A stretch of 64,000 nt of DNA from Pseudomonas typographi (GTDB lineage: Bacteria; Pseudomonadota; Gammaproteobacteria; Pseudomonadales; Pseudomonadaceae). The stretch is taken from contig NZ_JAAOCA010000024.1 in assembly GCF_014694385.1 (NCBI RefSeq), positions 1 through 64,000 on the forward strand. The letters are read 5' to 3'. Below the pieces are notes generated by a model. The model worked only from the letters and a program-made list of their open reading frames with translations, was not told where the DNA came from and made no database searches. The position numbers and the translations under genes were made by a program. Of the stretch, positions 43,752 to 52,115 are shown piece by piece. The stretch's first letter is position 1, and each line of letters starts with the position of its first letter.

Positions 43752-44768
43752 TCAGCTTTCCCGTACCACCAACTCAAAGCCGAGGTCGAGCATCGGTTCG
43801 CGCTCGGCCTTGCCATCGAGCCGATCGAGTAACTTGAGCGCCGCGCAGCGGCCGATTTCCGCGCGCGGGGTGCGGATCGAGGTCAAGCGCGGCACCACAT
43901 GCGCCGACGCCGGCAAGTCATTGAAGCCGACCATCGCCACCCGCCCCGGCACGGCGATGCCCTGGCGCTGGGCTTCGTAGATTGCCCCGTGGGCAAGGTC
44001 ATCGTTGCAAAAAAATGCACCATCCACGCTGGGGTGGGCGGCCATCAGTCGCCGAAACAAATCACCGCCTAACTCAATGGACGACGGCTGTGGGCACAAC
44101 ACTTCAAGGCTGGCGTCGTACACCCCGGCTGCGCGCAGCGCGTGGCGAAACCCCTCGGCGCGGTACATTACCCGCGGGTCGAGTTGCGCCGCCACATAGG
44201 CCAGGCGCCGGCGCCCGCGGTCCAGCAAATGGCGTGCGGCAACCTCGCCGGCCCGTTGTTGGGAAAACCCCACGCAACTGAACGCTGGGTCGTCGGCCAG
44301 TTCCATCATGTGCACGCAGGGTACACCACTGGCGGCGAGCATCCGCCGCGCGGCCTCGCTGCGCTCGAACCCGGTGAGCAATATGCCCTCGGGCTGGTAG
44401 GCCAGGTAATTGCGGATCAGCTTCTCCTCCTCGCCCGGGTCGTAGTGGAAGTTGCCGATCAACACTTCGATACCCCGTGGGCGCATCACCCCATGGATGG
44501 CTTCCAGGGTATCGATGAACAACTGGTTCGACAGCGACGGGATCAGCACCACGATCGACGAACTGCGCGCCGAGGCCAAGGCCCTGGCCGCCGGGTTGGC
44601 CACGTAGCCTAGCTGCAGGGCGGCGTGGCGTACCCGTTCGGCCAGCGCCGGGTCGACACTGGCGACCCCGCGCAACGCACGTGATGCGGTGATCGGCGAT
44701 ACACCAGCAAGCCCCGCCACTTCATTGAGCGTGGGGCGGCCGGTAGTACGGGTTCCTATTCGGGGCAT
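43752..44768 (-). CDS. gntR: LacI-family gluconate repressor GntR
   Basis: A 338-residue LacI-type regulator: helix-turn-helix near the N-terminus (TLNEVAGLAGVSPITASRAL), hinge YVANPAARALASARSSSIVVLIP, and a ligand-binding domain to the C-terminus. It is divergent from gluconokinase and the gluconate permease, as in Pseudomonas gnt loci. Two identical inverted 14-bp sites in the divergent region fit the published P. aeruginosa GntR operator. The start at 44768 was chosen because upstream in-frame sequence runs through the operator and is not family-like. Confidence 0.92.
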   Translation of the reverse strand: MPRIGTRTTGRPTLNEVAGLAGVSPITASRALRGVASVDPALAERVRHAALQLGYVANPAARALASARSSSIVVLIPSLSNQLFIDTLEAIHGVMRPRGIEVLIGNFHYDPGEEEKLIRNYLAYQPEGILLTGFERSEAARRMLAASGVPCVHMMELADDPAFSCVGFSQQRAGEVAARHLLDRGRRRLAYVAAQLDPRVMYRAEGFRHALRAAGVYDASLEVLCPQPSSIELGGDLFRRLMAAHPSVDGAFFCNDDLAHGAIYEAQRQGIAVPGRVAMVGFNDLPASAHVVPRLTSIRTPRAEIGRCAALKLLDRLDGKAEREPMLDLGFELVVRES

Positions 44769-44830
44769 GGCAGAACTGGCACCAGGAGTGAGGGCTAAAT
44801 TGTACTTGCCAATTGCTCTGAATTGGCTAA

Positions 44831-44844
44831 GGTAGCGCTGTCTC
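44831..44844 (+). promoter_or_regulatory. GntR operator, gntR-proximal copy
   Basis: GGTAGCGCTGTCTC with the palindromic core AGCGCT, preceded by CTAA. It matches my recollection of the P. aeruginosa GntR consensus containing AAGnTAGCGCT. It lies 63 bases upstream of the gntR start and is repeated inverted at 44961. Confidence 0.75.
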
Positions 44845-44960
44845 AACGCGGGGCATTTACGAATTTTCCCATTGCCCTGCGGTCGAAGGCTGCGAACCGC
44901 TTGGACAAAATAAACAAAAGCAAGGGTGTGGCGCCAGCACAGAGGCCGTTTCATGGCCCC

Positions 44961-44974
44961 GAGACAGCGCTACC
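44961..44974 (-). promoter_or_regulatory. GntR operator, gntK-proximal copy
   Basis: GAGACAGCGCTACC, an exact 14-base inverted copy of the site at 44831-44844. It ends 16 bases before the gntK start, overlapping the expected leader, so binding should block gntKP transcription. The two centres are 130 bases apart, which would allow looping between two repressor dimers. Confidence 0.75.
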
Positions 44975-44990
44975 CCGCTGGAGGTAGTCG

Positions 44991-45566
44991 ATGCTTTCCC
45001 CCCTTTGCGCGCTGGTCGTCATGGGTGTCACCGGTTGCGGTAAAAGCACCGTGGGCGCGGCCATTGTCGAACGAAGCGGCGGCCGCTTGATCGAAGGCGA
45101 TGCCTTTCACCCCCCTGCCAACATCGAAAAAATGCGTGCGGGCATTGCCCTGACCGACGATGACCGCGCCGGCTGGCTGGCCCGCTTGGGCGATGAATTG
45201 GCGGCCGTGGTGGCCCGCGGCGAACGCCCGGTGTTGACCTGCTCGGCACTCAAGCGCCGTTACCGCGATACCCTGCGCGCCGCCGTGCCCGAGCTAGGCT
45301 TCGTGTTCCTCGAACTGTCGCCGGAAGAGTCGGCCTACCGAGTCTCCCACCGCCCTGGCCATTACATGCCGGCAAGTTTGGTGCAAAGCCAGTTCGCTGC
45401 GCTCGAGTCGCCCGTTGGCGAGCCCAACACCCTGCCCCTGGATGCCACCGCGCCCGTGCCGGAGCTGGCGCAACGGGTCGATAACTGGCTGCGTGAATGC
45501 GGTGCGCAAAACCTGAAACAACCTGCTGCGAACCGCACTACCCCGCTACCTATAACCACAAAATGA
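44991..45566 (+). CDS. gntK: Gluconokinase
   Basis: A 191-residue P-loop kinase that phosphorylates gluconate to 6-phosphogluconate. Walker A is VMGVTGCGKSTVG. EGDAFHPPANIEKMRAGIALTDDDRAGWL and TCSALKRRYRDTLR are family signatures, and SHRPGHYMPASLVQSQFAALE lies in the lid region. The start follows a strong TGGAGG. Operon with gntP (10 bases apart), divergent from gntR. Confidence 0.94.
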   Translation: MLSPLCALVVMGVTGCGKSTVGAAIVERSGGRLIEGDAFHPPANIEKMRAGIALTDDDRAGWLARLGDELAAVVARGERPVLTCSALKRRYRDTLRAAVPELGFVFLELSPEESAYRVSHRPGHYMPASLVQSQFAALESPVGEPNTLPLDATAPVPELAQRVDNWLRECGAQNLKQPAANRTTPLPITTK

Positions 45567-45576
45567 GGCACATGTG

Positions 45577-46941
45577 ATGTTGGCATCCATGTTAGGGCTA
45601 TCGAACAACACCTTTTTGCTGCTCGATGCAGCCGTGACCATCATCGGGTTGATCCTGCTGATCACCCAGTTGAAGCTTCACCCCTTTGTGGCTCTGACCT
45701 TGGCTTCAGGCTTTCTCGGGCTGACCTCCGGTATGCCGGTGGCCAAGGTAATGCAGTCTTATCAGAACGGCTTCGGCGGCGTGCTGGGCTTCGTCGGCAT
45801 CGTGCTGGCGCTGGGGACCATGCTCGGCAAGTTGATGGCCGACTCCGGCGGTGCCGACCAAATCGCGCAAACCTTGGTGCGCTGGTTCGGCGTGCAGAAG
45901 GTGCATTGGGCGATGATGGTTTCCGCCTTTTTGGTGGGCATCCCGCTGTTTTTCGAGATTGGCTTCATTTTGCTGATCCCGTTGGTGTTCGTGGTGGCCC
46001 GGCGTACCGGCTTACCACTGGTGAAAATTGGCATTCCGTTGTTGGCCGGCCTTTCCGTGGTGCACGGTTTGGTGCCGCCGCACCCGGGGCCACTGCTGGC
46101 CATTGGCGTATTTGGCGCTGACATCGGCAAAACCATCTTCTATGGCTTGCTGGTGGGGCTGCCCACCGCCATCATCGCCGGGCCAATTTTCGGTAACATC
46201 ATCGCCAAGTACGTACCCGGCAACCCCAACAAGGAGCTGATGGACCAGATCGCCAAGGAAGCCGACGGCACCAACCTGCCCAGTTTCGGCGTCACCTTGG
46301 TCACCGTGCTGCTGCCGGTGTTCTTGATGCTGCTCAAAACCGCCGCGGACGTCGCCTTGCCCGCCGACCATGTAGTGCGTACCTGGATGGACTTGATCGG
46401 CCACCCGATCACCGCCCTGCTCGCGGCGTTGCTGTTGGCGCTGTACACCTTCGGCGCCGCGCGCGGCTTCGACCGCAAGCAGGTGGCCAAGCTGCTCGAC
46501 CAAAGCCTGGCGCCCACCGCCGCCATCGTGATCATCGTCGGTGCTGGCGGCGGCTTCAAGCAAATGCTGGTCGACAGTGGCGTGGGTGATGTAATCGGCC
46601 ATCTGGCGGTGCAGGCGCAGATTTCGCCCATCCTGCTGGCCTGGCTGGTGGCCGCGGTGATTCGGGTCGCCACTGGGTCAGCCACTGTGGCGACCATCAC
46701 CGGCGCCGGCATCGTCGCCCCGGTGGTCACCTTGGTACCAGACGTGAACCGAGAATTGCTGGTGCTGGCCACCGGTGCTGGCTCGGTTATTCTCTCTCAC
46801 GTCAACGACGCAGGCTTCTGGCTGGTGAAGCAGTACTTCAACATGACCGTGGCCGAAACGTTCAAGACCTGGTCGATGATGGAAACCATCCTGTCAGTGG
46901 TAGGGATCATTTTGATCATGGCGCTCAGTTACGTCGTGTGA
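45577..46941 (+). CDS. gntP: Gluconate:H+ symporter (GntP family)
   Basis: A 454-residue, ~12-helix permease. GntP-family motifs are GFGGVLGFVGIVLALGTMLGKLMADSGGA, the VHGLVPPHPGPLLAIGVFGAD loop, GAGGGFKQMLVDSGVGDVI, and GSATVATITGAGI. The C-terminal HVNDAGFWLVKQYF is also typical. It imports gluconate for GntK. GTG 45574 and ATG 45577 are both in frame; ATG preceded by TGAGGCACATG is preferred. Confidence 0.93.
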   Translation: MLASMLGLSNNTFLLLDAAVTIIGLILLITQLKLHPFVALTLASGFLGLTSGMPVAKVMQSYQNGFGGVLGFVGIVLALGTMLGKLMADSGGADQIAQTLVRWFGVQKVHWAMMVSAFLVGIPLFFEIGFILLIPLVFVVARRTGLPLVKIGIPLLAGLSVVHGLVPPHPGPLLAIGVFGADIGKTIFYGLLVGLPTAIIAGPIFGNIIAKYVPGNPNKELMDQIAKEADGTNLPSFGVTLVTVLLPVFLMLLKTAADVALPADHVVRTWMDLIGHPITALLAALLLALYTFGAARGFDRKQVAKLLDQSLAPTAAIVIIVGAGGGFKQMLVDSGVGDVIGHLAVQAQISPILLAWLVAAVIRVATGSATVATITGAGIVAPVVTLVPDVNRELLVLATGAGSVILSHVNDAGFWLVKQYFNMTVAETFKTWSMMETILSVVGIILIMALSYVV

Positions 46942-46954
46942 TCGAACAGCACAG

Positions 46955-46976
46955 CACGGGGCCGAACGGCCCTGTG
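46955..46976 (+). terminator. Stem-loop downstream of gntP
   Basis: A 9-bp stem (CACGGGGCC / GGCCCTGTG, one G-T pair) with a GAAC tetraloop, 13 bases after the gntP stop. The following T run is poor, so efficient intrinsic termination is likely but not certain. Confidence 0.6.
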
Positions 46977-47027
46977 TGAGTTGCGCCATTGGCGAATGAT
47001 TGAACCGCCAGCCTACCCACGCTGGCA

Positions 47028-47771
47028 CTAATCGAAGCTATCCGCGCCAGGTAAATGCATGAATAGCCGCCGGCGTTGCCACCGTTCGTTTGCGTCCTCC
47101 AGGGTCGGCAAGCCCCTAGGCGCAGCGCGTTGCTTCAGCCTCTTTTTGCGCAATGCGCTGGCAGACTCTCTACGCGCTTCAACCTGCCGCCATTCGAAGC
47201 TTTGCTGTTCGAACATACGCTGGCGATTGGCGCCGAACACCCCTACTTCAGTGAGCAGTTCCTGTTTCTGCGCGTCCAATTTAATGTAATTGTCCAGCGC
47301 CTTTGCCGAGCGGGTCTTTCGGGTGACCAGCTGTTGCCGCCAGTTCACGTTTTCGAAAGAAGCGTAGACTTGCTCGAACGCGTTGGCTTCAACACTGCCC
47401 TTGATTTTGGGTGCTAGTTTGAAGCGAAACAACCGCCCAGGCGTCAAGATCCAAAAGCGGCCTGATGGGTCCGAGGCATTGATCGGCTCGGCAGCACAAT
47501 AGGCATACGCATTGATACCGCCCCGCGAGAAAGGTGCCCAATGATCAGGCCTTGCAAAGCGCATCAGCGCCGGTGTGTAAAGCCGATATCCGTTACCCGG
47601 TAGGTATCCATTGATTGAGCTCTCCAGCAGTTGCCCGTTGAACACGCAGGCTGGGCCGCCAGCATTACCTTCACCGTAATAGCCATAAGGCGCAACGGAC
47701 AAGGCTGAGAAACTGGGCGAGATCGAACCCAATGGCGTGTTAGAGCGGTCAGCGCAAACCAGCCTATACAT
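47028..47771 (-). CDS. Orphan RHS-repeat core protein with unknown C-terminal domain
   Basis: A 247-residue protein. Residues ~30-105 hold an RHS-associated core: YGYYGEGN, NGYLPGNGYRLYTPALMRFARPDHWAPFSRGGINAYAYC, ending at EPINASDPSGR. In full-length RHS proteins this core ends the shell and the C-terminal part is the toxin. Here the ~145 residues after DPSGR are charged and helical (EANAFEQVYASFENVNWRQQL, then KKRLKQRAAPRGLP). I recognise no toxin family. There is no large RHS shell and no clear immunity gene. The start at 47771 follows GGAGGG and is preferred to the upstream open sequence. GC is lower than in the neighbouring gnt genes. Confidence 0.78.
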   Translation of the reverse strand: MYRLVCADRSNTPLGSISPSFSALSVAPYGYYGEGNAGGPACVFNGQLLESSINGYLPGNGYRLYTPALMRFARPDHWAPFSRGGINAYAYCAAEPINASDPSGRFWILTPGRLFRFKLAPKIKGSVEANAFEQVYASFENVNWRQQLVTRKTRSAKALDNYIKLDAQKQELLTEVGVFGANRQRMFEQQSFEWRQVEARRESASALRKKRLKQRAAPRGLPTLEDANERWQRRRLFMHLPGADSFD

Positions 47772-47949
47772 AAGGCACCCTCCGTTTTGACGGCCTATTT
47801 CAGTAGGGTTCAATTGAAAGCGTTACTGGCAGATTTGCCAGGTGGTTGGGGTTTTATCGGCGCTGACTAAACCACACGCCGGGGCGAGTTGTTCGCGCCA
47901 TACCGCCGGTTTACGGCCAGAAGCAGTCGTTGAGCCCCCCACGGCCACC

Positions 47950-48342
47950 CTACAAGCTGTCCAGATCGGGCCATTCATCATCAATAGGCGCATGCATTAG
48001 CCGCGCACCTGACGCTTTGAAGATGCGGTGAACCGCAGCGTATGCTGGATCTTTGACACGCGCGTGGTCGCCGGGCCTCAGTACACAGCGAGCAATCATA
48101 TTGAGGCCATGGCGGATGTCGGTGGTGATCTGCTCCGCGCGGCGTCGCACAGCCGGCTCTTCGGCTCCGCCTGATGGGCCTGGCGGGATCGCACAACCAT
48201 CGGCGCGGGCCTTCAGGTAAGGGGCAGCAATGACTGTGCTGGACACGGCTGCCGGAACCGACCTAGCGGATGACGTAGCCTCCGAGCTGCAAACGCTCGA
48301 ACTCTAGCGTACCGCGAGCGACACCCCAACGCTGCGCGAGCA
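47950..48342 (-). pseudogene. MocR-type regulator remnant
   Basis: On the minus strand a decayed GntR/aminotransferase (MocR) gene can be read. The piece from ~48342 gives RVLAQRWGVARGTLEFERLQ, then LGGYVIR, an in-frame stop and VGSGSRV, which is the end of a GntR winged helix. A frameshift near 48246 leads to a second piece ending in LNMIARCVLRPGDHARVKDP and RIFKASGARLMHAPIDDEWP. That is the typical aminotransferase-domain block of MocR proteins. More than half of the ~470-residue family length is missing. It marks a degraded regulator at the edge of the accessory tract. Confidence 0.7.
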
Positions 48343-48573
48343 CACGGGTTGATGGCAATCAGTCAGGCGAATGTGGTCTTGCGGGCGACCGTTTGTGCCA
48401 AGCACTCATACAACTCATCGATGTGGGCGGTGTGTCCGGCCCTGTCCTTGAACCGCGTAGCGACCGCCAGGGCAGGCCGTTTGCGACGCTCGATGTGGCG
48501 CAATGGAAGGTCAGCATGGAGCGGTTGCTGATTGTTGTGGTTAAACCTGTAAGCCGCCCCATGCGCTAACACC
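48343..48573. other. Unassigned stretch next to pseudogenes
   Basis: No recognisable gene. A minus-strand open frame (TRFKDRAGHTAHIDELYECL) runs through it but matches no family I know and extends antisense or out of frame into the MFS remnant. It may be the trace of a lost mobile element. Confidence 0.35.
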
Positions 48574-49912
48574 TTAGGTGGATATTTCCTCGAGTGACGA
48601 GCTCTTCGTCTCGACGCCATACAGGAACACCACGAACGCCGCCAGGGTGAAACAGACAGCGCCGAATATAAACGGCCCCATGCTATTGGACATTGGAATG
48701 ATAATGCCAATTATGGTCGGCCCCAGCAGCGCGCCGATACGACCGCAAAATGAGGCGAATCCACATGCGGATGCCCTGGCTCTCGAGGGATACAGTTCAG
48801 GGGTGTAGGCATACAGAATGCACCATATTCCGAAAACGAAGAACTGCATCATTGCCCCTGCGGCTAAGCTGATATTTCCCCCTAGCGACATACTCAAGGT
48901 CTGCCCGAAAACGTAAACACCTACTGTTGCCCCAACTAATGTCACCAGGCATGTAACTTTCCTGCCCCAACGCTCGATCGCCCAGGCTGCGCTGAGAAAA
49001 CCCGGTATGCCGCCCAAGGAAATACTGTTGCAACAATGCGCCGAGCCAGGTATTCAAACCATAAAAGCCCAGCAAAGCAAAGAACCACAACCCACCGATC
49101 ATCACCGTCCGCTTGCGATAGGCGGGTGAAATAAGCGCGCGTAAGCCCCCATGACCTTTTGCAGCTTGAGCTGCTGGGCTCGCTGTAGTCGCAACGGTGG
49201 GAAGTACACTGACTTTCAGCCTGCGCATGATAATTTTTTCTATACGATCCATGATCGCTGCTGCCTCTGCATGACGCCCCCGAGCGTCCAGCCAGCGAGG
49301 AGACTCTGGCACGACCCACCGAATGCAAAGAACGAAGAATGCCGGAATGGCTTCGAGAAAAAAAACAGTCCGCCAATCATAGTTCCACAATACACAGTGC
49401 GACAGTACCCCCGCACAGATAAAAGCAATAGGCCAATTCCCTTCCATCAAGGCAAGGTACTTACCTCTGCTTTTCGCCGGAACAAACTCGGACAAAAGAG
49501 TCTGCGCAAGCGGTGTCTCCATGCCCATCCCGACACCGAGGAGCGCACGGAATATAGCTAACCACGTCGCATCCGGAGCGATCGAACACAGATAGCTGGC
49601 CGCCCCCCAGATAATCATGCTTGTTTGAAAGACCCATTTCCTCCCGAAACGATCCGCCAATGCACCGGACATCAATGCACCCGCCGCCATCCCTACAAAA
49701 CTGGCGCTGGCGAGCAGCCCCGCCTGGGCGGACGTCAGTCCAAACTCCGTCTTTATAGAACCTAGCAAAAACCCCATGGTGGCAAGGTCGATATTATCGA
49801 AGAAAAACGCCAGTGCAATTATTGCAAAGAGCCAGCGATGAAATCCGCAAATAGGTAACCGCTCTAATCGGTCTGCTGATAACGGTATTATGCCGACGGA
49901 CAATCGAGTCAT
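48574..49912 (-). pseudogene. MFS transporter, frameshifted near 49025
   Basis: Two minus-strand frames make one ~445-residue, 12-helix major facilitator protein of the metabolite/aromatic-acid type. The 5' part has ALAFFFDNIDLATMGFLLG, SGALADRFGRKWVF and VGMGMETPLAQTLLSEF, and runs in frame to GLNTWLGALLQQ. Around 49015-49030 the frame slips by one. The other frame continues LGGIPGFLSAAWAIERWGRK to TKSSSLEEIST and a stop at 48574. Unless this is a sequencing error the transporter is inactive. ATG 49912 follows TGGAGGG. It lies downstream of the ridA / purA-like operon on the same strand, so it may have been its uptake or efflux component. Confidence 0.82.
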
Positions 49913-50118
49913 GCTTCCCTCCAACGATTATTCGAAATTATTGGCAGAAGCGCCAATTTATATTGGTAAAAATCGGCAGAGATAAGCAAAACAACTAAAT
50001 ATTTTATTTTAGGGCGGCAGAAACACTTCAATTCCTGAATGCTGAATAGTTATGGGTCTCTCAGTACCCACCCGGAGATGGGCGGAGTTACAGCCTTCTG
50101 GCCTGCAAAACAGTGAAA
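49913..50118. other. AT-rich intergenic region
   Basis: About 205 bases, visibly richer in A and T than the flanks (for example around 49970-50030). It separates the MFS remnant from the flavoprotein gene and probably holds the MFS promoter or the end of the upstream operon. I see no gene. Confidence 0.4.
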
Positions 50119-50733
50119 CTAGTTGTTGAATCGTCCTTTCTTAAAGGCATCCTCGGAAAGACCGCTGATACACGCACCTTGGGGAAACGTGAACCTGACG
50201 TATGGCGCTTGAGGTTGCCCCGGTGGAGAATATTGGCCATCCGCAAGTATTCTCTTCTTTGCGCTCAACTCCTTGATTTCGCAACGGATGGCCACAATCT
50301 GGTCGGCCGCGCCATTCTCGATTGGAATGTATCCTTTTTCCGGGCGGAATTTTTCCAACGCTTGATTCTGGTGAGTAATCACATCGCCGGTCGCAAACTG
50401 TAAGTCTGCTACACATCTCGCTATCACACTGTAGTATTCAAGACTGGTATTTTGGCCCTTGGGCGCCTTGAGCAGCGCGACGGGCCTGTCTACCTCGATG
50501 GTGATACAGTTATTCTCAGCCAACTTTTGTGCAAATCTACCAAAGCGGGAACAATGAATCAGAAACGAGTCATCCCTGAAGGTGTAGCTTTGCGCAACTA
50601 TGTAAGGATATGGAAGATCATGTACGGCGACCCTGCAGATGAGCTCATCCTTAAGGAAGGCCACTATAGAGGGCCAGTCGTTCCAGGCCAGATCTTTACG
50701 CCGCATTTCCGACCGAAAGTAAGGAGGAGGCAT
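50119..50733 (-). CDS. PNPOx-like flavin-binding (split-barrel) protein
   Basis: A 204-residue protein resembling pyridoxamine-phosphate-oxidase-like or NimA-type FMN-binding split barrels. Its N-terminal part is ICRVAVHDLPYPYIVAQSYTFRDDSFLIHCSRFGRFAQKLAENN, followed by CITIEVDRPVALL. Such proteins bind FMN, F420 or haem and reduce or oxidise small molecules. Substrate unknown. Its ATG overlaps the purA-like stop by one base (TAATG), so the two are translationally coupled. An internal ATG (residue 11) is an alternative start. Third-position GC is lower than in the core genes around. Confidence 0.78.
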   Translation of the reverse strand: MPPPYFRSEMRRKDLAWNDWPSIVAFLKDELICRVAVHDLPYPYIVAQSYTFRDDSFLIHCSRFGRFAQKLAENNCITIEVDRPVALLKAPKGQNTSLEYYSVIARCVADLQFATGDVITHQNQALEKFRPEKGYIPIENGAADQIVAIRCEIKELSAKKRILADGQYSPPGQPQAPYVRFTFPQGACISGLSEDAFKKGRFNN

Positions 50734-52115
50734 TATTTTCGACCTTTTGCGGTTCGTGAAATGTTATCGCTCCGCTTGGGCCCGACGCCCACTCCAACGA
50801 CGTCACAGTCAACGTAGCGCTCTATGAAGTCGATCAGTTGTTCAAGCTGCGGCGGAATTGCCTTTCCCTGGGCAGTATCAAGCTCGGCCAAGTCAAAACC
50901 TTCGAACTCCATTGTTTTTACCTCTACATCAGGATGGCTTTTCCCATACTCGACAACGGTGGGTATCTTCCCATTGCGGGTCAATTTGAATAAAGAGAGA
51001 CTGTCGCACCGATTGATAAAAACTTCATCAATTCCATGGAACGCTACCGTCTCCTTCAGGTTGACCAAATCAAGTGCGCCAATTCTGCGCGGCCGCCCGC
51101 TGCCAGTGCCGTACTCACCGGCCTGAATTCTGATGCCTTTACCGATATCCAGCGGCGAGGCGCTGCGCAGCAGCGCCAGGTAGTCCAGCCGGGATTCTTC
51201 TTCGCGGCCGATCCATCGCGACGCGGCAGTATTGCAATACTCAGCGGACGCCGAGCCGCCGAATTCGGACGGGAATGATCCTGCGCCTACCCGTGACATT
51301 ATCGCTTTGACTATGCCTATGGATTTTCTGTGAAACCTGCACGATAGGTCGCCCCCTGTGTACGCATAGGAAGGACCCGTGCGACTGGAGGTCACATAGG
51401 GTTGTTCACCAAACGTAGTGTCCAATAGAACAGATTGTGCCCCCTCGAATAAAACGCGCGCACCGGACGAGACTCTTTTAGTCAGAAACAGGTCATCTTC
51501 CACGACATATTCTGCTACAAGCTCCCATGCCGCTTCGATTTCAGCCAATGCGCTAGAAATTTGGGAGGCAGAGAGCGGCGGCTGGATTTCCTTGGACAAA
51601 TTTTTCTGGACAATCGTGAAAGCAGTGCTCGGGTCGCTGCACAAGTCCTTCAGTTGTATCCCGGATCGGTCGTGGCCTTTCATTCGAATCGAGTGATCAG
51701 CGTAGCAAGGCCCGATTCCGTTTCCAGTGGTACCTATTACCGAGCCATATTCCAGATCCAGCGCAATATGGTGCGGCTGTACGACAGAGCAACGGTGGCT
51801 GATAAAAAGTCTTTGCTTCAAGGAAATACCCAAGTCAGCCAGGGTTTTGATCTCGGCCGCCAGTTTTACCATATTAACGACACAGCCAGACCCGATGTAT
51901 AGCACTTTGTTTGCATGGAACACTGCCGATGGAATCTGCTTCAGCTTGGCTTCTCCATGAGGTGTGATCACGGTATGGCCGGCGTTAGCGCCTCCATTAA
52001 AACGGGCTATAATGTCGTAGTCATGTGCCAGCAAATCGACAATTTTGGCTTTACCCTCATCCCCATATTGCAGGCCCACTAATACATCCGCGAATCCTGC
52101 AGATGGCTTATTCAT
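50733..52115 (-). CDS. Divergent adenylosuccinate-synthetase (PurA) paralogue
   Basis: A 460-residue GTP-dependent ligase of the PurA family, which joins aspartate to IMP. Retained: Asp19 and Lys22 (QYGDEGKAKIVD), His47 (NAGHTV), EGAQSVLLDTTFGEQPYVTSSRT, the Asp-binding loop GSGRPRRIG, and the guanine-recognition Asp in INRCD. Changed: the standard WGDEGKGK is YGDEGKAK. The IMP-phosphate Arg (E. coli Arg143, TTGRGIGP) is Asn132 (TTGNGIGP), and TKLD is NRCD. It lies in an accessory operon with RidA and a flavoprotein, not in the usual purA setting. A different acceptor than IMP is therefore plausible. The ATG overlaps the RidA stop by 8 bases. Confidence 0.85.
   Translation of the reverse strand: MNKPSAGFADVLVGLQYGDEGKAKIVDLLAHDYDIIARFNGGANAGHTVITPHGEAKLKQIPSAVFHANKVLYIGSGCVVNMVKLAAEIKTLADLGISLKQRLFISHRCSVVQPHHIALDLEYGSVIGTTGNGIGPCYADHSIRMKGHDRSGIQLKDLCSDPSTAFTIVQKNLSKEIQPPLSASQISSALAEIEAAWELVAEYVVEDDLFLTKRVSSGARVLFEGAQSVLLDTTFGEQPYVTSSRTGPSYAYTGGDLSCRFHRKSIGIVKAIMSRVGAGSFPSEFGGSASAEYCNTAASRWIGREEESRLDYLALLRSASPLDIGKGIRIQAGEYGTGSGRPRRIGALDLVNLKETVAFHGIDEVFINRCDSLSLFKLTRNGKIPTVVEYGKSHPDVEVKTMEFEGFDLAELDTAQGKAIPPQLEQLIDFIERYVDCDVVGVGVGPKRSDNISRTAKGRK

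Noticed and set aside
43752..44768. gntR as regulator of the 5085 pentonate operon
   Set aside because: The GntR sites at 44831 and 44961 have a different core (AGCGCT) from the TGTTAnCGGTAACA motif at 5 kb, so a shared regulator is not supported by sequence.
48363..48710. Minus-strand 115-codon frame as a possible transposase fragment
   Set aside because: No catalytic DDE or recombinase motif is visible, no terminal inverted repeats flank it, and half of it overlaps the MFS remnant in another frame.
50733..52115. Phage-type PurZ (2-aminoadenylosuccinate synthetase) for modified-base genomes
   Set aside because: PurZ replaces the catalytic Asp of PurA, as I recall; here Asp19 is kept, the protein is full PurA length, and no phage replication genes are near.
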